From Paraburkholderia heleia NBRC 101817 (lineage in GTDB: Bacteria > Pseudomonadota > Gammaproteobacteria > Burkholderiales > Burkholderiaceae), in NCBI RefSeq assembly GCF_000739775.1, contig NZ_BBJH01000023.1, positions 62,001 through 126,000 of the forward strand: DNA of 64,000 nucleotides, written 5' to 3'. Positions within the stretch are counted from its first letter, which is position 1, and every line of letters begins with the position of its first letter. The translations under genes and the position numbers were made by a program. This document shows positions 61,327-64,000 of the stretch, piece after piece. The notes beneath the pieces are model-generated. The model ran no database searches and was not told the origin of the DNA. It saw nothing but the letters and a program-made list of their open reading frames with translations.

Positions 61327-62169
61327 TCAACCGGCTCCGCTCTGACGGCCCGCGTTGTCTCCTCGTTGCGCACCGTTGCGGCTCGGCGCGAGCGTATCCC
61401 GCAGCCCTTCCAGCTCGCGCTGCAGCGAAATGATTTCCGCATGCAGCGCCTTGATATCCCGATGCATCTCGCGCCTGAGGCGCCGCTCTTCCTTGCCGAT
61501 GAGCCACGCGGCAATGCCGGCGAATGCCAGTGAAAGCATGCCGTAGCCGAGCAGCACGACGAACACGGCAAAAACACGTGAGGCGGGCGTTGTCGGCGCG
61601 ATGTCGCCATAGCCCACTGTGGCGCTGCTTTCGAATGCGAGCCACAGCCCTTCGGCATAACTGTGCACCCGCGGCTCCAGCGCATAAAACCCTGCGCCGC
61701 CAAGCAACAGAACGGTCGCGCCCGCGAGCGGAAGCAGCGCGAGGCGATTGGGTTCGAAACAGGTGCGCAGGGCCACGACGATACGTAGCGCAATCATCGC
61801 CATGAACGCGAGTCTGAGCACCCATTCGAGGGAAGACCAGGGATTCGCTCCGCCGATCATGCTGACGAGCGCGCCACAAGCGATCGCCACATCGAAGGCA
61901 TTGCGATCCAGAAACCGTGCGGGTTTGCGGCTCGACCACGCAGTCCGCGCAACGGCGGCTGCGCACGCCACCGCCGCGGCACCGTAGAGTACGCGCGCGG
62001 TCAGCAGCATCGAACCTGTCGTCGCGAGCAGTTCGACGTAGAAGGCCGGAATGGCAATCAGGCAGCCCGCAAGCAAAACCCAGCGAGCGTGTGTCCACGC
62101 GTGCTGTGCAGCGGCTCCGTCGTGCGAGTCGACGCCCCCGAGTCCTGCCTTGTGCCAGCCGACACTCAT
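61327..62169 (-). CDS. Voltage-gated-type potassium channel
   Basis: The 280-residue membrane protein has about six helices, a pore with the selectivity filter TVGYGD (184-189), a last helix and a C-terminal coiled coil (EERRLRREMHRDIKALHAEIISLQRELEGL) that may assemble a tetramer. The S4-like helix has spaced arginines (WVLRLAFMAMIALRIVVALR). It should conduct K+ and affect membrane potential. Its ATG overlaps the stop of a 29-codon ORF (ATGA), which implies coupled translation. Confidence 0.87.
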   Translation of the reverse strand: MSVGWHKAGLGGVDSHDGAAAQHAWTHARWVLLAGCLIAIPAFYVELLATTGSMLLTARVLYGAAAVACAAAVARTAWSSRKPARFLDRNAFDVAIACGALVSMIGGANPWSSLEWVLRLAFMAMIALRIVVALRTCFEPNRLALLPLAGATVLLLGGAGFYALEPRVHSYAEGLWLAFESSATVGYGDIAPTTPASRVFAVFVVLLGYGMLSLAFAGIAAWLIGKEERRLRREMHRDIKALHAEIISLQRELEGLRDTLAPSRNGAQRGDNAGRQSGAG

Positions 62170-62255
62170 TTGCCGTACCCCTCGTTATGCAAGGCTCGGC
62201 GGCCTGAAGTCTGCGTTTGCGTTTGCGCTGCAGGCCGGATTTCATCGCAGGTCAT
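62166..62255 (-). CDS. 29-residue ORF coupled to the potassium channel
   Basis: ATG at 62255 follows a strong GGAGG and opens a 29-codon frame ending TGA at 62166-62168, which overlaps the channel ATG. The peptide starts MTCDEIRPAAQTQTQTSGRR. It may be a leader that tunes channel translation or a small protein in its own right. Confidence 0.45.
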   Translation of the reverse strand: MTCDEIRPAAQTQTQTSGRRALHNEGYGK

Positions 62256-62713
62256 GCCTGCCTCCTCATGCCGACGGGGATATCGGAAGGCGGCTCAGAA
62301 TTGCTCCTCAATGAAGTGAAACGGATAGCCCGGCTCCTGATAGCCGCGCGCCTGGCGCACCATGCATCGCATGGGCGCTCGCGCACCCGACCCTCTCGTT
62401 GCATAGACATTAGAAGGAGGCACCGATCGTCGCTTGACCTATATCAATCTGCGCTTCGTGGCCCGCCCTAGCCTTCACACAGGATCCGCGAGTTCCGAAC
62501 TGGATGCCGAGGCGGCCGGCGCATGCCGGTCTCCATTCCGGTCTATCCTGGCGGTATCGGGGCGCATCTACGCACCGGTGCGCCTGCTGGACTGCGCTAG
62601 CCGATTAATCACTTCGTATATCCAGTTATTTATCCACCTATCGGGCTTGCGGGCTGCTCGCACGCGCCAGGAACTCGTTATCGGTGACGTTTTGCTGCGG
62701 CTGGAGATCCACG
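62256..62713. other. Divergent intergenic region between channel and usp
   Basis: It contains one FNR box (62434-62447) and an AT-rich stretch near 62600-62640. A 25-codon frame on the reverse strand (62295-62372) ends FHFIEEQF but has a weak ribosome site. Nothing else was recognised. Confidence 0.5.
62434..62447. promoter_or_regulatory. FNR/ANR box
   Basis: TTGACCTATATCAA lies about 265 bp from both the channel and the usp start, unlike the other boxes. If the short reverse-strand frames are real it is only 62 bp from the first. Confidence 0.7.
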
Positions 62714-63553
62714 ATGACCTACAAGACCGTGATGGTCCACCTCGACACGAGCACAGGCGCCCATACGCGGCTCTCGTTCGCGCTGAAGCTCGCCCGAAAA
62801 TTCGATGCCTTTCTGGACGGCGTGTTTACCCTGTTCGATCCGCATCCAGTGGGCTTCTACGCCATGACGGGCGCGGCCGACCTCTACGACGCTCACCGCA
62901 AATTTCTCACGCAGAAACGAGGCGAGACAGAACGGCTGTTTCGCACAGAACTGACGCGTGCCCAGGTGCGAGGCGTATGGACTGCACCGGACGGCTTTCC
63001 CGTCACCACGGTCATGCAGGCCAGCCGTACCTCGGACCTGGTGATACTTGGGCAATCCGGACCGAAGGACCCTGAGTCCTATGTGGCGGACAATTTCATG
63101 GAGACGGTTCTGCTCGGTGCCGGCAGCCCCGTTCTGTTGATACCGGAAACCGGCTCCTTCGAGGCCGTTGGCGACCGGGTGCTGATCGCCTGGAATGGCA
63201 GCCGCGAGGCAGCTCGCGCCATTCGCGACGCGATTCCGCTTCTCGCGTGCGCGACGCGTGTCACGGTCGCTGCCGTCTCCACGGCGTTCAAGCCGGGGCC
63301 GACCGAAGCATCGTGCGCTGACGTCGCAGCGATGCTCCAGCGACACGTTGCGCCCCCCGTGGACATTGCGCGCTTCGCTCGTTCATCGGCGATATCGACA
63401 GGCGAAGCCCTGCTCGAATTCGCGAGCGATGGCGAATACGACCTGCTCGTCGCGGGTGCCTACGGTCACGCGAGGTTTCACGAGTTCGTCCTTGGTGGCG
63501 TCACGCGCGCGATTCTTTCTTCGATGACATTGCCGGTATTGATGTCTCACTGA
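62714..63553 (+). CDS. Universal stress protein, tandem domains
   Basis: The 279-residue protein has two UspA domains (MTYKTVMVHLDTSTGAHTRLSFALKLA and RVLIAWNGSREAARAIRDAI) and ends GAYGHARFHEFVLGGVTRAILSSMTLPVLMSH. It is a close paralogue of the protein at 50936, probably by duplication within the island. GGAGATCC precedes the ATG at 62714. Confidence 0.9.
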   Translation: MTYKTVMVHLDTSTGAHTRLSFALKLARKFDAFLDGVFTLFDPHPVGFYAMTGAADLYDAHRKFLTQKRGETERLFRTELTRAQVRGVWTAPDGFPVTTVMQASRTSDLVILGQSGPKDPESYVADNFMETVLLGAGSPVLLIPETGSFEAVGDRVLIAWNGSREAARAIRDAIPLLACATRVTVAAVSTAFKPGPTEASCADVAAMLQRHVAPPVDIARFARSSAISTGEALLEFASDGEYDLLVAGAYGHARFHEFVLGGVTRAILSSMTLPVLMSH

Positions 63554-63656
63554 ACGACTGCGCGAAGGCAAGTCGCCCGCCGCACCGTCGCGAGAAAACC
63601 GTCATGGGCGACGTCGACATCGATGGGCGCTGAACCGCGGCAAAAGGCGGCGCCGC

Positions 63657-63905
63657 TCATCTGCTGCAGTAGCACAGTCCCATCGCCGGGCGCGCACGGA
63701 AAGGCGGAAATACGTACCACGAGCCATCGTCATGACGGAAGAAGATGATGGCCCGCGGCGCGCTTGGCGCCCCCCCTACGAGGCGCACATAGCGCAAATG
63801 CGACGACGCGATATGACCGAAATTCGTCACGCATCCCGGCATCGACGGCGTCGGGGCAAGCCATTTGTCTACAAGTGAGCGCAAAGATGCACGGTGCTCG
63901 TTCAT
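63657..63905 (-). CDS. Small hypothetical protein
   Basis: The 82-residue protein is not recognised. It contains LRYVRLVGGAPSAPRAIIFFRHDDGSWYVFPPFRARP, a beta-rich stretch. GGAAGGGGAC precedes the ATG at 63905. Its promoter would lie near the end of the window. Confidence 0.6.
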   Translation of the reverse strand: MNEHRASLRSLVDKWLAPTPSMPGCVTNFGHIASSHLRYVRLVGGAPSAPRAIIFFRHDDGSWYVFPPFRARPAMGLCYCSR

Positions 63906-64000
63906 CGCTGTCCCCTTCCTTCATCACGCTGACTGACGGTCCGACGCGAATCGCCGAGCCGATGCCTTCAGTATTGTCCTTACCCGCAAGGGATCCAATC

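Overview
The window is high-GC DNA from a Burkholderiaceae beta-proteobacterium, most likely Paraburkholderia, Burkholderia or Caballeronia. The signs are the DUF4148 secreted proteins, the cydDC/cydAB arrangement, the poly-HAMP hybrid kinase and, above all, a long low-oxygen cluster that resembles the lxa (low-oxygen-activated) locus described in Burkholderia cenocepacia. No rRNA, tRNA, CRISPR array or complete insertion sequence was seen. All assignments come from reading the sequence; no database search was run.

Region 1 (1-13 kb): a partial PuuB-like amine oxidase; nhaA behind a structured leader that may be a lithium-type riboswitch; a secreted cupredoxin; a DUF4148 protein; the cydDC exporter; and the operon cydA-cydB-cydX plus a UbiV-like U32 protein. 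A second CydX-like small membrane protein is divergent from cydDC. A peroxiredoxin-ArsR pair follows.

Region 2 (12.7-24.7 kb): signalling. It holds an orphan response regulator with a degenerate receiver, a DUF4148 gene and the remnant of another, a QseB/QseC-like two-component pair, a possible small RNA ending in a strong terminator, and two hybrid histidine kinases in tandem. One kinase has 1826 residues and seven near-identical 92-residue HAMP units. CTTAA-N6-CTTAT-type boxes (PmrA/QseB-like) lie beside the DUF4148 genes and before the possible small RNA.

Region 3 (24.7-64 kb): a large low-oxygen/persistence island. Sixteen FNR/ANR-type boxes (TTGAY-N4-RTCAA and close variants) are visible, nearly all 65-107 bp before a start codon. 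They precede nine universal stress proteins, satP, two nitroreductase-like proteins, an FtsH paralogue, a DevBCA-like exporter with its own outer-membrane factor (its HlyD gene is frameshifted), phaB, phaC with a fused ABC permease and ATPase, a beta-CASP metallo-hydrolase, cytochrome c, a small HPF-like ribosome-hibernation protein, Hsp20, a CBS-BON protein, a zinc alcohol dehydrogenase with a LOG protein, a potassium channel and several unknown small proteins. The likely controllers are in the middle: a CHASE/PAS NarX-type kinase with a LuxR-type regulator, a lone receiver, and an FNR homologue with all four cluster cysteines and the E-SR recognition helix. A second palindrome, GTAGG-N6-CCTAC, precedes the receiver-fnr pair and lies between pfkB and a small gene, so it is a candidate site for the LuxR-type regulator.

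Together the genes look like an oxygen-limitation programme: high-affinity bd oxidase and its assembly factors, PHB synthesis as an electron sink, ribosome and protein protection, and many ATP-binding stress proteins. The content parallels the mycobacterial DosR dormancy regulon but is wired through FNR.
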